A stretch of DNA of 64,000 nucleotides from Kribbella sindirgiensis (lineage in GTDB: Bacteria > Actinomycetota > Actinomycetes > Propionibacteriales > Kribbellaceae). Below, piece after piece: positions 26,346-35,835 of the stretch. The stretch spans positions 310,001-374,000 of the forward strand of contig NZ_SJKA01000005.1 of assembly GCF_004331435.1 (NCBI RefSeq), given 5' to 3'. Under the pieces are notes generated by a model, which was not told the DNA's origin, did not search any database, and was given only the letters and a program-made list of their open reading frames with translations. Position 1 is the stretch's first letter. Each line of letters starts with the position of its first letter. The translations under genes and the position numbers were made by a program.

Positions 26346-27407
26346 GTGTCCAAATTTCTTGGGTTCTTGCTCGGCGTAGCTGTTGCTCTGGCCGGACCGG
26401 CCGTGTTCGGGGTCCTCGCGGCGCCGGGTGGTATCGAGCTGAACGCGAAGGGGATGGCGCTTGCCTTCGGCATCGGCGCGCTGGTCTTCTGGGCCGTGGT
26501 GTCGTACTTCTCCGGGGCCGGTGCGCTGGGGGCGTTCATCGCCTTCGGCGTCCTGATCTACTGCTGGCTGTGGATCCCGAACCGGACCACGAACTTCCTG
26601 AACGACGTCCCGGGTGTCACCAACGGGATGATCGACGGGTCGAAGCAGTACACGCTGAACGGCGTGGTGCCGATCCTCGGGGTGATCTCGTTGGTGTACG
26701 CGATCCAGCTGATCGTCCACGGCGTCCAGCGTCGGCGGCGGGAGCGGGTCGAGGCCGACCGGCTGCAGCGCGAGCAGGAAGCCGCGCAGGCGCAGCAGGA
26801 GGCGGATGTCGCGGCGGTGTATCCGGTTGCCGGGGGCACCTATCAGGCGCCGGCGGCGTACGAGAGTCACACCCGGTACGACGACCTGTTCGACGAGCCC
26901 GCGGCGCAGCCGCGGAATCAGGCCGACGACCAGACGCGGCAGTTCCCGGTCGGCGAGGCGGAGGAGTTCGAGCACACCCGCCAGTTCCCGGAGGCAGATG
27001 CCGAAAGCAACTACACCGGCGAGGACACGGTCATCGCACCGCCCCCGGCGGCCGAGGAGCCGGTCGCGCAGCAGGAGCCGGTCGAGGAGACCCAGCCGGT
27101 GAAGCCAGAGCCGCAGGCGGCCGCGCCGGTTGAGGAGACCCAGCCGATGGACGCCGCGGTGGAAGAGGCTCAGCCGACGGAGGCCAAGCCCGAGGCAACC
27201 GCACCCGCTGAGGAGACTAAGCCGGTCGAGGCCAAGCCGCAGGCGGTTGAGGAGACTCAGCCGGTTGAGACGAAGGCTCCCGTTGAGGAGAAGAAGATGG
27301 AGCGGGGGGAGAAGATGGGGTCGCAGTACCGGGAGCGGATGGAGGACCCGGAGGACACCGGCGAGTTCCACCTCGCGTTCGAGAACCCTGTCGTGAAGCC
27401 CGCCTAG
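26346..27407 (+). CDS. Four-span membrane protein with Glu/Pro repeat tail (unknown function)
   Basis: 353 residues from GTG 26346. Residues 1-125 contain four predicted membrane spans, starting with KFLGFLLGVAVALAGPAVFGVL. A basic, Gln/Glu-rich coiled segment follows (RRRRERVEADRLQREQEAAQAQQEAD, about 128-153). From about residue 230 the tail is built of degenerate units around EETQPV and EAKP (at least five), probably disordered, and then ends with a more ordered MEDPEDTGEFHLAFENPVV. Two TRQFP copies occur before the repeats. I know no family. The acidic repeat tail would face the cytoplasm if the four spans place both ends inside. Confidence 0.7.
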   Translation: MSKFLGFLLGVAVALAGPAVFGVLAAPGGIELNAKGMALAFGIGALVFWAVVSYFSGAGALGAFIAFGVLIYCWLWIPNRTTNFLNDVPGVTNGMIDGSKQYTLNGVVPILGVISLVYAIQLIVHGVQRRRRERVEADRLQREQEAAQAQQEADVAAVYPVAGGTYQAPAAYESHTRYDDLFDEPAAQPRNQADDQTRQFPVGEAEEFEHTRQFPEADAESNYTGEDTVIAPPPAAEEPVAQQEPVEETQPVKPEPQAAAPVEETQPMDAAVEEAQPTEAKPEATAPAEETKPVEAKPQAVEETQPVETKAPVEEKKMERGEKMGSQYRERMEDPEDTGEFHLAFENPVVKPA

Positions 27408-27419
27408 CCTGCGCGGGAC

Positions 27420-28388
27420 TCAGGCGACGTGCATGCGCTGCTGGTGCTGGTCGCGACGGGCGTGCTCGGTGATGGCCTCGTCGTACGCCGCGCTCGCCAT
27501 CTGCAGCACCTCGCCTGCCATCTGGGCCCGTGGTGAGTCGGTGCTCCATGCGAGCACCAGCTTCCGGTGAATCGGGTCGCCGACCAGCGTGCGCGTGGTG
27601 ACATCGGCCGAGAGCATCCGGTACGACGTGGGCGAGATCAGCGCCACGCCCTGACCACTGGTCACGAACCCCATCAGCACCGACGTATCCACCGAATGGT
27701 GCTCCACCCGAGGCTGGAACCCGGCCGCCTCGCACGCCGCCCGGAACAGTACGTGGAAGCCGCTGTCGTCCGGCGGCTCACCGATCCATTCCTCGCCCGA
27801 CAGCGACGCGAGATCGACCTCGCCTCGCGTCCGCGACGCCTCCGCCACCGGGTGGTCCGCCGACAAGGCGACGTACGCCGACTCGGACTCGACCACCGTG
27901 GTGCTCTCGACCCCGGCGGGCAGCCGCAGCTCGAACCCGGGGAACTCCCGGAGCAGCGCGAAGTCCAGCCGCCCGCTCTCCAGCTGCTGCAGGAGCACAC
28001 TGGTGGACCACTCGACCTCGATGCTGACCTGTTCGATCTCGCCGTGGGCGCGCAGCCGGGACGCGATCCCGGACATCGGCGCGGTCGGGAACCCGCCGAG
28101 CCGGACCGCCGACGACTCGACCGCGGTCATCGCCGACACGGTCGCCGACAGGTGGTCGACGTCGACCAGGATGGCCCGCGCGCGGTCAACGGCGTACCGG
28201 CCGAGCGGCGTCGGCTTCACGCCGGTGCGGGAGCGTTCGAACAGCTCACCGCCGAACGCGGCCTCGATCCGTTTCAGCTGCGCGGTCAGGCTCGGCTGGC
28301 TGACCTTGAGCCAGCGGGCGGCCCGTCCGACGGACCCCGCTTCTGCCACCAGGACCACCACCCGCAGGTGGCGCAGCTCAACGTTCAT
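27420..28388 (-). CDS. LysR-family transcriptional regulator
   Basis: 322 residues from ATG 28388; a GTG/ATG-containing extension to 28418 has no family match. The winged-helix (1-60) contains the usual LRVVVLVAEAGSVGRAARWLKVSQPSLTAQLKRIEAAFG. The effector-binding domain follows. It does not face a clear target gene: the convergent membrane protein is 12 bp away and the ABC operon behind it points the same way. Its target is therefore unknown, but self-control from the 28389-28440 region is likely. A strong hairpin lies in its upstream region and ends the ABC transcript. Confidence 0.9.
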   Translation of the reverse strand: MNVELRHLRVVVLVAEAGSVGRAARWLKVSQPSLTAQLKRIEAAFGGELFERSRTGVKPTPLGRYAVDRARAILVDVDHLSATVSAMTAVESSAVRLGGFPTAPMSGIASRLRAHGEIEQVSIEVEWSTSVLLQQLESGRLDFALLREFPGFELRLPAGVESTTVVESESAYVALSADHPVAEASRTRGEVDLASLSGEEWIGEPPDDSGFHVLFRAACEAAGFQPRVEHHSVDTSVLMGFVTSGQGVALISPTSYRMLSADVTTRTLVGDPIHRKLVLAWSTDSPRAQMAGEVLQMASAAYDEAITEHARRDQHQQRMHVA

Positions 28389-28446
28389 GCGTTGAGACCG
28401 TAGTCGAGGTCTGGACACAGCACACAGCGACCCTACATTGCGGTTT

Positions 28447-28492
28447 CGTCACAGCCGGGCCCGGAGCTGTAACGCCGGGCCCGGTCGTGACG
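28447..28492 (-). terminator. Terminator after the ABC exporter operon
   Basis: Stem CGTCAC-AG-CCGGGCCCGG / CCGGGCCCGG-TC-GTGACG with a 10-nt loop. CCGGGCCCGG is itself a palindrome occurring twice. It follows the permease stop (28498, minus) by 6 bp and insulates the LysR gene. Confidence 0.78.
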
Positions 28493-28497
28493 ATGTG

Positions 28498-29664
28498 CTA
28501 CTTCGATTCGAGTGCCAGCGCCTCGCGGTAACCGAGCCGGCGGCCGGTCTGCAGCAGCGTGCGCTCGTACAGCCGCGCGCCTACCCGGACGATCAGCACG
28601 GTCGCGACCAGCAGCAGCGCGATCGCTGCCAGCGGCTGCCAGACCGGAACATCCTCGGTGAGCATCCGGCCCGGCATCGACATCGACGACGCGATCGGGA
28701 CGAACGACGCCACCGTCTTGGCCGACGAACCCGCGAACACCGAGAAGAAGAACGGGATCATCAGGATCATCTGCCCCGGCAGCGTGGTCGACCCGAGGTC
28801 CTCCTGCCGGGTCGCCAGCGAACCGGCGACCGCCCAGAGCCCGGCCAGCGCGACGAATCCGAGCACGAAGAACACCACGAACCACCCGGCGACCGGCGCG
28901 ACGACCTCGAGAATGTCGGCCTGGTCGGTGGCGAGCAGCCCGATCAGTGACGCACCCGCGATCACGACGATCTGGCTGAGCGCCAGCACCGTGTTGCCCA
29001 GGACCTTGCCCCACAGCAGCGACCGGATCGGCACCGCGGCGGCGAGGATCTCGACGACCCGGCTCTCCTTCTCCTGGACGACGCTCTGCGCGATCATCAT
29101 CCCGAAGCCGAGCGCCGTCATGTAGAACACCAGCGCCAGCCCGATGTTCACGAAGTCGGAGACGATGTCCGGCAACGGGCCCGGTTTCAGCAGTTGCAAC
29201 GAGACCTTCGTGCCGGCGTGCAGCTCCGCCGGTGACAGCCCGGCCTTCCCGGCGTTCGCTTCCATCCCGACGGCCGCGGCCGCCTCGCGAAGGGCGCCTT
29301 CCACACCGGAGTCGACGCGGTCCTTACCGAGCACGACGTACCCGTCCGCGTCCGGCAGCAGCGCGGCCTTCACCTTGCCGTCGGTGACGGCCTTCTCAGC
29401 GGCCGGCCGGTCCGCGAAGCGGGTCGCTTCGTACCCGTCGCCGCCCGCGGTCGCCGACGCCGTCTGCACGACCTTCTGGCCCGCGTCGTCGATCACGCCG
29501 ATCTTGTCCGCGCCGCCCTTGCCGGCGAGGATCGCGGGCAGGATCACCGCGACCATCACGATCAGCAGCATCACCAGCGTCGAGCCGATGAACGTCTTGT
29601 CCCGCAGTTTCGTGGTGATCTCGCGTTCCGCGATCAGCACCCACGGCTTGTCCAGGGTCTTCAT
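28498..29664 (-). CDS. ABC-2 type exporter permease (NatB/YhaP-like)
   Basis: 388 residues from ATG 29664, overlapping the ATPase stop by 4 bp. Span 1 (FIGSTLVMLLIVMVAVILPAIL, about 24-45) is followed by a 130-residue external domain with the DDAGQKVV and ALLPDADGYVV blocks seen in NatB-type permeases, then five spans. VQEKESRVVEILAAAVPIRSLLWGKVLG is the conserved ABC-2 cytoplasmic motif. It would export sodium, a drug or a lipid-like compound, with the ATPase encoded upstream. A two-component system follows on the same strand upstream, the usual partner for this exporter class. Confidence 0.9.
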   Translation of the reverse strand: MKTLDKPWVLIAEREITTKLRDKTFIGSTLVMLLIVMVAVILPAILAGKGGADKIGVIDDAGQKVVQTASATAGGDGYEATRFADRPAAEKAVTDGKVKAALLPDADGYVVLGKDRVDSGVEGALREAAAAVGMEANAGKAGLSPAELHAGTKVSLQLLKPGPLPDIVSDFVNIGLALVFYMTALGFGMMIAQSVVQEKESRVVEILAAAVPIRSLLWGKVLGNTVLALSQIVVIAGASLIGLLATDQADILEVVAPVAGWFVVFFVLGFVALAGLWAVAGSLATRQEDLGSTTLPGQMILMIPFFFSVFAGSSAKTVASFVPIASSMSMPGRMLTEDVPVWQPLAAIALLLVATVLIVRVGARLYERTLLQTGRRLGYREALALESK

Positions 29665-30542
29665 CGGGTCGCCTCCCGGAAGACGTCGCTGAGCGCCACC
29701 CGCTCCGGCCCGAACTCGAGCACCGGCCCGCGACTGATCGCTTCGGAAAGGATCTTCTGCTCCACCGCGTCATCGAGTACGTCGAACAACGCCGTACCGC
29801 CGGCCACGTCACGCACCTGGATCCCCCGCACGTCCCGCAGCCACCCGGCGTCGCCGTCCACCACCAGGCGGTACGTCGACGTGGATCCGGCCGCCAGCTC
29901 GGACACCGCGCCCGCCGCGACGACCTTGCCGCGGGACAGGACGACGAGGTCGTCGCAGAGCCGCTCGACCAGGTCGAGCTGATGGCTGGAGAACAGCACC
30001 GGCACCTCCGGCGTCACCTCCTCGCGGAGCAGGTCGACCATCGCGTCGACGGCGAGCGGGTCGAGGCCGCTGAACGGCTCGTCCAGCACCAGCGCGATCG
30101 GCTCGTGGACCAGCGCGGCCGCGATCTGCACCCGCTGCTGGTTGCCCAGCGACAGCGTCTCGAGGACGTCGGACGCGCGCTCGGCGAGCCCGAGCCGCCC
30201 GAGGATCTTGTCGGTCCGCGTGCCGGCGCGCTCCGGGGCGAGCCCGTGCAGCCGGCCGAAGAACACCAGCTGGTCGCGGATCTTCATCTTCGGGTACAGC
30301 CCGCGTTCCTCGGGCATGTAGCCGAAGTCCCGGCGTACGGCCCCGGTCAGCGGCTTGTCCTGCCACCGCACCTCGCCGGCCGTCGCGGCCAGGACGCCGA
30401 GGATGATCCGCATCGTCGTCGTCTTCCCGGCACCGTTGGCCCCGACGAACCCGGTCATCCGTCCCGGAACGACGTCGAAGGTCACGTCGTCCAGCGCCAG
30501 ATGATCACCGAACCGCCGGGTGAGCCCTGCCACCCTGAGCAT
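29661..30542 (-). CDS. ABC exporter ATP-binding protein
   Basis: 293 residues. Walker A GANGAGKTT at about 34-42, signature LSLGNQQRV, Walker B LVLDEPFSGLD, H-loop SSHQLD, then a C-terminal regulatory domain of about 80 residues (DUF4162-like, with VVDGDAGWLRDVRGIQVRDV). The LSLGNQ signature variant is typical of NatA/YhaQ-type exporter ATPases. Translationally coupled to the permease through ATGA at 29661-29664. Promoter presumably in 30543-30658, downstream of the response-regulator terminator. Confidence 0.92.
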   Translation of the reverse strand: MLRVAGLTRRFGDHLALDDVTFDVVPGRMTGFVGANGAGKTTTMRIILGVLAATAGEVRWQDKPLTGAVRRDFGYMPEERGLYPKMKIRDQLVFFGRLHGLAPERAGTRTDKILGRLGLAERASDVLETLSLGNQQRVQIAAALVHEPIALVLDEPFSGLDPLAVDAMVDLLREEVTPEVPVLFSSHQLDLVERLCDDLVVLSRGKVVAAGAVSELAAGSTSTYRLVVDGDAGWLRDVRGIQVRDVAGGTALFDVLDDAVEQKILSEAISRGPVLEFGPERVALSDVFREATR

Positions 30543-30625
30543 GTGTCACCGTTCCCATCAGCTAGCCAAAACTTCCAACGCTGCCAAAGCTAGTCAGTGG
30601 AGGTATGTCGGCACGTCGCCCGCGA

Positions 30626-30666
30626 GGGTGATCAACGACGTCATCCGTACGACGGACGGATCACCC
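30626..30666 (-). terminator. Hairpin overlapping the response-regulator stop codon
   Basis: GGGTGATC (30626-30633) pairs with GATCACCC (30659-30666), with an inner CCGT-ACG-ACGG stem. It overlaps the minus-strand stop at 30661-30663 and probably ends the two-component transcript. Confidence 0.6.
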
Positions 30667-31332
30667 GGTCGGGTCGTCTCCGGGGGTGACGAGGCCGCAT
30701 TCGTAGGCGAAGACGACGGCCTGGACGCGGTCGCGCAGGCCGAGCTTCAGGAGGACCCGGGAGACATGGGTCTTCACGGTGGCCTCGCCGACGTACAGCT
30801 GGCCGGCGATCTCGGTGTTGGTCAGGCCGCGGGCGATCAGGCCGAGGACCTCGCGTTCGCGCTCGGTCAGTTCAGCCAGCAGATCCGGCCGGTACACCCG
30901 CTCTCCCTTGCCCGTGAATCGTTTGATCACCCGACGGGTCACCTCGGGCGCGAGCAGCGCGTGGCCGGAGTGCACGACCTGGATCGCCTCCACCAGGTCC
31001 TCGGGCGCTGTGTTCTTCAGCAGGAACCCGCTCGCGCCGGCGCCGAGCGACTCGAACAGGTAGTCGTCACGGTCGAAGGTGGTGAGGATGACGACCTTCC
31101 CGGCGTCCTCCGCGACGATCCGCTGCGTCGCGGAGATCCCGTCCATCCCAGGCATCTGGACATCCATCAGTACGACGTCCGGCCGCAACGCCAGCGCCAG
31201 CTCGATCGCCTTCTCGCCGTCCGCGGCCTCGCCGACCACCTCGATCTCCGGCTCGACCGACAGGATCATCCGGAACCCGGCCCGCACCAGGTCCTGATCG
31301 TCGACCAGCAGCACCCGCATCGCTTCAGCCAT
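30661..31332 (-). CDS. NarL/LuxR-family response regulator
   Basis: 223 residues from ATG 31332, one base after the kinase stop. The receiver domain has Asp11/Asp12 and phosphate-accepting Asp57 in VLMDVQMPGMDG, with the switch Thr in ILTTFD and Lys in GFLLKN. The C-terminal LuxR helix-turn-helix is LTEREREVLGLIARGLTNTEIAGQLYVGEATVKTHVSRVLLKLGLRDR. It is the partner of the histidine kinase encoded immediately upstream, and probably controls the ABC exporter operon downstream. Confidence 0.94.
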   Translation of the reverse strand: MAEAMRVLLVDDQDLVRAGFRMILSVEPEIEVVGEAADGEKAIELALALRPDVVLMDVQMPGMDGISATQRIVAEDAGKVVILTTFDRDDYLFESLGAGASGFLLKNTAPEDLVEAIQVVHSGHALLAPEVTRRVIKRFTGKGERVYRPDLLAELTEREREVLGLIARGLTNTEIAGQLYVGEATVKTHVSRVLLKLGLRDRVQAVVFAYECGLVTPGDDPTG

Positions 31333-31333
31333 C

Positions 31334-32686
31334 TCAAGATCCCCCAGCCAACGGACGGTTCTGCGGATCCAGCGGGATCCGCACCCGGACGCGGAATCCT
31401 CCCACGGGTCGCGGGCCGATCTCGCTCTCGCCGCCGAGCAGGCCGACCCGTTCGCGGATCCCGACATGGCCGAGCCGGCTGCCGACCGGGGCGTGTTTCG
31501 GGCGGCCGTCGTCGAGGACCTCGAGCTCGACCGCGTCCCCTAGATAACGCAGCGTGACGTGGGCGCTGCGGGCCGTCGAGTGCTTGCGGACGTTCGCGAG
31601 CGCCTCCTGCGCGATCCGGTACACCGACACCGACACGGTCTTCGGCAGCTCGGCCGGTGACCCGATCTGGTGGAAGCCGACCTCCAGGCCGAGGCTGTTC
31701 GCCTCCGCGATCAGCGCCGGCAGCCGGTCCGCGCCGGCCTGCGGCTCCTTGGGATCCGGGGTCCCGACGTCGAGGTCCGGGTCGGCCGAGCGGAGCATGC
31801 CGAGCAGCTGGCGCATCTCGTTCACCGCGCTCCGGCTGGACTCCTCGATCACGTTCAGCGCGTTCTTCGCGGCATCCGGGTCGGTGTCCATCACCCGCCG
31901 GGCGCCGCCGGCCTGGATCCCGATGCTGCTGATGTGGTGGGCGACGACGTCGTGCAGCTCGCGCGAGATCCGCAGCCGCTCGTCGAGCACCGCGCGCCGC
32001 GAGTTCGCGTCCTGCTGCGCCGCCAGCTCGGTCGCCTGCTGCTCGAGCTCGAACCGCTGCCGCGCGGTCGCCCACGCGGTCCGGCCCCAGAAGTACGCGC
32101 CGAAGAAGTAGAGGACGTTCAGCGCGACGGCCAGCACCACGCTCGAGACGTACGGCGAGAACAGCGCATGGTTCGGTCCGTCGATCGCGTTGTTCCGCAG
32201 CGCCTGCACGAAGTTGAGCCCGAGCCACCCGAACATCACGATGAAGACGACCGCCACGGCGGCCTTCATCAGCCGCCGGTCGCGCGCCCAGGCGACCGCC
32301 GCGTAGATCGCCATGAACATGGTCGCCTGCGTGACCAGGTTGGCGGCGAACGCGAACAGCACCCGCTCCCCGTTCACCACGAACAGCACCGCGACCGCCA
32401 GCAGGACCGGGATCGGCCACCGGCGGCGGAAGCACAGCGGCAGCGCGGCGGCCGCGCTCAGTACGTACGGCTCGACGCCGCCGAGTCCCAGGTCCACGTG
32501 CGTCGACGAGGCCCCGCGGGCGAGCTCGGTCCCGAGCACGCCCGCGAGCGCCATCCCGAGACCGAGAAGTACGTCGTACCGCTGCTCGCGGGCCGTCGGC
32601 GCGGGACGGGTCCAGCCGCGCACCGCCGTACCGGACACCGGCGGCGTTAGCGGTTCGGCATCCGTACGCAGCTCAACGGTGGACAT
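31334..32686 (-). CDS. Sensor histidine kinase (HisKA_3, NarL-type)
   Basis: 450 residues from ATG 32686. After about 35 soluble residues there are five or six membrane spans without a large external domain, so the signal is sensed in or at the membrane (the cell-envelope-stress style). The dimerisation helix carries His245 in RISRELHDVVAHH. The HATPase domain follows with the IAQEALANVRKHS N-box, LEVLDDGRP and GIRERVGLLGGE G-box. Operon partner of the response regulator (gap of one base). The stop of lipA's promoter region is divergent. Confidence 0.93.
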   Translation of the reverse strand: MSTVELRTDAEPLTPPVSGTAVRGWTRPAPTAREQRYDVLLGLGMALAGVLGTELARGASSTHVDLGLGGVEPYVLSAAAALPLCFRRRWPIPVLLAVAVLFVVNGERVLFAFAANLVTQATMFMAIYAAVAWARDRRLMKAAVAVVFIVMFGWLGLNFVQALRNNAIDGPNHALFSPYVSSVVLAVALNVLYFFGAYFWGRTAWATARQRFELEQQATELAAQQDANSRRAVLDERLRISRELHDVVAHHISSIGIQAGGARRVMDTDPDAAKNALNVIEESSRSAVNEMRQLLGMLRSADPDLDVGTPDPKEPQAGADRLPALIAEANSLGLEVGFHQIGSPAELPKTVSVSVYRIAQEALANVRKHSTARSAHVTLRYLGDAVELEVLDDGRPKHAPVGSRLGHVGIRERVGLLGGESEIGPRPVGGFRVRVRIPLDPQNRPLAGGS

Positions 32687-32729
32687 AGCTCATCAGCGTA
32701 CGGGTGGGACGGCCCTGAGCGGGGACGCG

Positions 32730-32735
32730 TACCCT
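32730..32735 (+). promoter_or_regulatory. -10 element of lipA, leaderless type
   Basis: TACCCT ends 7 nt before the GTG at 32743, the same layout as lipB (22850-22855). Confidence 0.5.
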
Positions 32736-32742
32736 TGAGGGC

Positions 32743-33681
32743 GTGACCATCGCCCCAGAAGGACGGAAACTGCTCAGGCTCGAGGTGCGCAACGCGGAGA
32801 CCCCGATCGAGCGCAAACCCGAGTGGATCAAGACCCGCGCCAAGATGGGCCCGGAGTACCAGGCGCTGCAGAAGCTCGTGAAGTCCGAGCAGCTGCACAC
32901 GGTGTGCCAGGAAGCCGGCTGCCCGAACATCTTCGAGTGCTGGGAGGACCGCGAGGCCACGTTCCTCATCGGCGGCGACCAGTGCACCCGGCGCTGTGAC
33001 TTCTGCCAGATCGACACCGGCAAACCGGAAGCGCTGGACCGCGACGAGCCGCGCCGCGTCGCCGAGTCGGTGCGCACCATGGGCCTGCGGTACGCGACCG
33101 TGACCGGCGTGGCCCGCGACGACCTGGACGACGGCGGCGCCTGGCTGTACGCCGAGACGATCCGCCAGATCCACGAGCTGAACCCGGGCACCGGCGTGGA
33201 GATGCTCGCGCCGGACTTCAACGCCGTCCCCGAGCAGCTGGCCGAGGTGTTCTCGTCGCGGCCGGAGGTGTTCGCGCACAACGTCGAGACGGTGCCGCGG
33301 ATCTTCCGCCGGATCCGGCCCGGTTTCCGGTACGAGCGCTCGCTGGATGTCATCACCCAGGCCCGTGACTACGGGCTGGTCACCAAGTCGAACCTGATCC
33401 TCGGCATGGGCGAGACCCGCGACGAGGTCAGCCAGGCGCTGAAGGACCTGCACGCGGCGGGCTGCGAGATCATCACGATCACGCAGTACCTGCGGCCCTC
33501 GGTGCGGCACCACCCGGTCGAGCGCTGGGTGAAGCCCGAGGAGTTCGTCGAACTGGACGCCGAGGCGCAGGAGATCGGTTTCGCCGGAGTCATGTCCGGT
33601 CCGCTGGTACGGTCCTCGTACCGCGCCGGACGGTTGTACCGTCAGGCCGTTGAGTCACGTATGAACAACCAGGACAGGTAG
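32743..33681 (+). CDS. lipA: Lipoyl synthase (radical SAM)
   Basis: 312 residues, GTG 32743. Both iron-sulfur sites are intact: the auxiliary cluster CX4CX5C with Cys55, Cys60 and Cys66, and the radical-SAM CX3CX2C with Cys81, Cys85 and Cys88. The terminal Arg-Ser-Ser-Tyr segment ([11 protein letters not shown]) that supplies the serine ligand of the auxiliary cluster is also there. It inserts two sulfur atoms into protein-bound octanoyl groups, completing the cofactor for SucB-type E2 and GcvH. Two bases separate it from the DUF4191 gene, so these are cotranscribed. Confidence 0.97.
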   Translation: MTIAPEGRKLLRLEVRNAETPIERKPEWIKTRAKMGPEYQALQKLVKSEQLHTVCQEAGCPNIFECWEDREATFLIGGDQCTRRCDFCQIDTGKPEALDRDEPRRVAESVRTMGLRYATVTGVARDDLDDGGAWLYAETIRQIHELNPGTGVEMLAPDFNAVPEQLAEVFSSRPEVFAHNVETVPRIFRRIRPGFRYERSLDVITQARDYGLVTKSNLILGMGETRDEVSQALKDLHAAGCEIITITQYLRPSVRHHPVERWVKPEEFVELDAEAQEIGFAGVMSGPLVRSSYRAGRLYRQAVESRMNNQDR

Positions 33682-33683
33682 AG

Positions 33684-34379
33684 ATGGCCAAGAACGACGC
33701 TCCCGAAGAGAAGACCAGCCGGCTGAAGCAGATCCGGTCGGCGTACCAGCTGACCAAGAAGTCCGAGCCGCTGGTCGGCCTGGTGCTGGCCGGGATCTTC
33801 CTCGGCATCGTCGGTCTCGCCGTGCTCGGCGGATTCCTGCTCGGCCCGCTGCTGGTGTGGATCCCGCTCGGCGTCGCGCTCGGCTTCCTGGCCGCCACGA
33901 TCGTCTTCGGCCGCAAGGTCGAGAAGGCGGCGTACAGCCAGATCGAGGGGCAGGCCGGTGCGGCCGCGTCCGCGCTGCAGACGCTGCGCCGCGGCTGGAG
34001 CGTCGACCCCGCGGTCGCGGTCACCAAGAACTCCGACATCGTCCACCGGGTGGTCGGCAAGCCCGGCATCATCCTGGTCGGCGAGGGGCAGCCGAGCCGG
34101 GTGAAGAACCTGCTCGCGGCCGAGGCCAAGAAGCACAACCGGGTCGCGGGCGGCGCGCCGGTCACCCAGATCGTGGCCGGTAAGGGCGAGGGCGAGATCG
34201 ACATCCGCAAGCTGACCAAGTACGTGATGAAGCTGCCGGCTGTGATGCAGCCGAGCGAGATCACCGACCTGCTGCAGCGGCTGAAGGCGCTGGACGCCGT
34301 CCGGCCGCAGGTGCCGATGCCGAAGGGCCCGGTGCCGACGAGTCTGAAGGGCGCCCGGCAGGCGATGCGGGGTCGCTGA
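33684..34379 (+). CDS. DUF4191 domain-containing membrane protein
   Basis: 231 residues, ATG 33684, two bases after lipA. Two predicted spans (about 30-75: VGLVLAGIFLGIVGLAVLGGFLL and LVWIPLGVALGFLAATIVFG) with a short N-terminal tail, then a soluble domain with the family block GKPGIILVGEGQPSRVKNLLAAEAKKHNRV. This family is restricted to actinobacteria and follows lipA in most of them; its role is unknown. The conserved linkage suggests a link to lipoate or membrane metabolism, but I see no catalytic motif. Confidence 0.88.
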   Translation: MAKNDAPEEKTSRLKQIRSAYQLTKKSEPLVGLVLAGIFLGIVGLAVLGGFLLGPLLVWIPLGVALGFLAATIVFGRKVEKAAYSQIEGQAGAAASALQTLRRGWSVDPAVAVTKNSDIVHRVVGKPGIILVGEGQPSRVKNLLAAEAKKHNRVAGGAPVTQIVAGKGEGEIDIRKLTKYVMKLPAVMQPSEITDLLQRLKALDAVRPQVPMPKGPVPTSLKGARQAMRGR

Positions 34380-34539
34380 AACAGCTGTTGGGGGTATCTC
34401 TGAGTGAGACACCGGTAACCCGGTGGCCGCTCAGGCAGTTGATCTGTCGTGACGTGGCACGTGTGTGCCTCCGTGTCGCGCTGTGGGGTGGCTGGTTGGC
34501 CTTAAGGTGCGACCAGGACGGATCGATACAGGGGTAGAG

Positions 34540-35835
34540 ATGACGGATGTGATGCCGCGCGTGCAGCATCCTGTACACGCGCCGGAGACCGAAACCTGGC
34601 CGACACTGGCCCGGCCACGGTCGAATCCGGTCCGTCGGTACGGCGCCGCGACGGCGATCCGGCTGATCGCCAAGGATCTCCCGGCCACGATCCACCTCGA
34701 CAGCAACCGGTCGTACGGCCTCGGCGGCCCCGCCATGCGGGTGCACCGGACGTCGGCGTTCCTGGACCGGCTCGGGCAGGACGCCGGCTCCGGGTTCGGC
34801 GAGGCGTACCTGGCCGGCGACTGGGACCCGGAGCCGGGCACCGACCTGGCCGACCTGCTGGTTCCGTTCGCCGAGCGGTTCAGCAACGAGGAGACCCGGC
34901 ACCTGCTGCCGAAGTGGGCGCAGTCGCTGCGCTGGCTGGTCACCCGGTCGCAGCCCGGTGAGCAGGAGAACGACCGGGCCGGCGCCCGCGAGAACATCAG
35001 CCGGCACTACGACCTGAGCAACCCGATGTTCTCCGAGTTCCTCGATCCGACGCTGACCTACTCCGCCGCGTACTTCGGCGGCGGCGACCCGACGGCCGAT
35101 CTCGCGACCGCGTCGTACGACGAACTCACCGCCGCCCAGCTGCGCAAGCTCGACTCGATCCTCGACGCGGCCGGCGTGCGGTCCGGGTCACGCGTTCTCG
35201 ACATCGGCTGCGGCTGGGCCAGCCTGGCGATCCGCGCCGCGCAGCGTGGCGCGTGGGTCACCGCGATCACGATCGCCTCGCAGCAGGCGTTGCTGGCGCA
35301 GCGAAAGATCGCTGAGGCCGGGGTCGGCGACCGGGTGCAGGTCGCACTGCGCGACTACCGCGACCAGATCGGCGAGTTCGACGCGGTCCTGAGCGTGGAG
35401 ATGATCGAGGCGGTCGGCGAGAAGTACTGGCCGGTGTACTTCGACGCGATCGAGCGGCGCCTCGCGCCCGGCGGGGTCGGCGTCGTGCAGGCGATCGTGA
35501 TGCCGCACGAGCGGATGCTCGCGACCCGGAACACGTTCACCTGGGTGCAGAAGTACATCTTCCCCGGCGGGCTGATCCCGTCGATCAAGGTGATCGAGGA
35601 CGTCACCGCGCAGCACACCGGCCTGCGGGCCGAGGTGATCCGCCATCTCGGCCCGGACTACGCGCGGACCCTGCGGGTCTGGCGGAACCGGTTCATCGAG
35701 CACTGGCCGGCGATCGCGGCGCTCGGGTTCGACGACACGTTCCGGCGGATGTGGGAGTTCTACCTCGCGTACTCCGAGGCGGGCTTCCGGACCGGGTACC
35801 TGGACGACGTCCAGCTGCTCCTGACGCGGCGCTAG
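34540..35835 (+). CDS. Cyclopropane-fatty-acyl-phospholipid synthase family methyltransferase
   Basis: 431 residues from ATG 34540, GGGGTAGAG just upstream; the frame is open further 5' without a ribosome site. An N-terminal lipid-binding part contains GFGEAYLAGDWD (85-96). The HYDLSNPMFSEFLDPTLTYS block follows at 157-176, and SAM motif I VLDIGCGWASLA at 219-230. FPGGLIPS and FRMWEFYLAYSEAGF at the C-terminus are also typical. It would add a methylene (cyclopropane) or methyl group to unsaturated acyl chains of membrane phospholipids using SAM. Both the CFA synthase and the tuberculostearic-acid (BfaB-type) branches fit; the sequence alone does not decide. Ends tail-to-tail with the RDD gene with a 4-bp overlap. 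Confidence 0.88.
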   Translation: MTDVMPRVQHPVHAPETETWPTLARPRSNPVRRYGAATAIRLIAKDLPATIHLDSNRSYGLGGPAMRVHRTSAFLDRLGQDAGSGFGEAYLAGDWDPEPGTDLADLLVPFAERFSNEETRHLLPKWAQSLRWLVTRSQPGEQENDRAGARENISRHYDLSNPMFSEFLDPTLTYSAAYFGGGDPTADLATASYDELTAAQLRKLDSILDAAGVRSGSRVLDIGCGWASLAIRAAQRGAWVTAITIASQQALLAQRKIAEAGVGDRVQVALRDYRDQIGEFDAVLSVEMIEAVGEKYWPVYFDAIERRLAPGGVGVVQAIVMPHERMLATRNTFTWVQKYIFPGGLIPSIKVIEDVTAQHTGLRAEVIRHLGPDYARTLRVWRNRFIEHWPAIAALGFDDTFRRMWEFYLAYSEAGFRTGYLDDVQLLLTRR

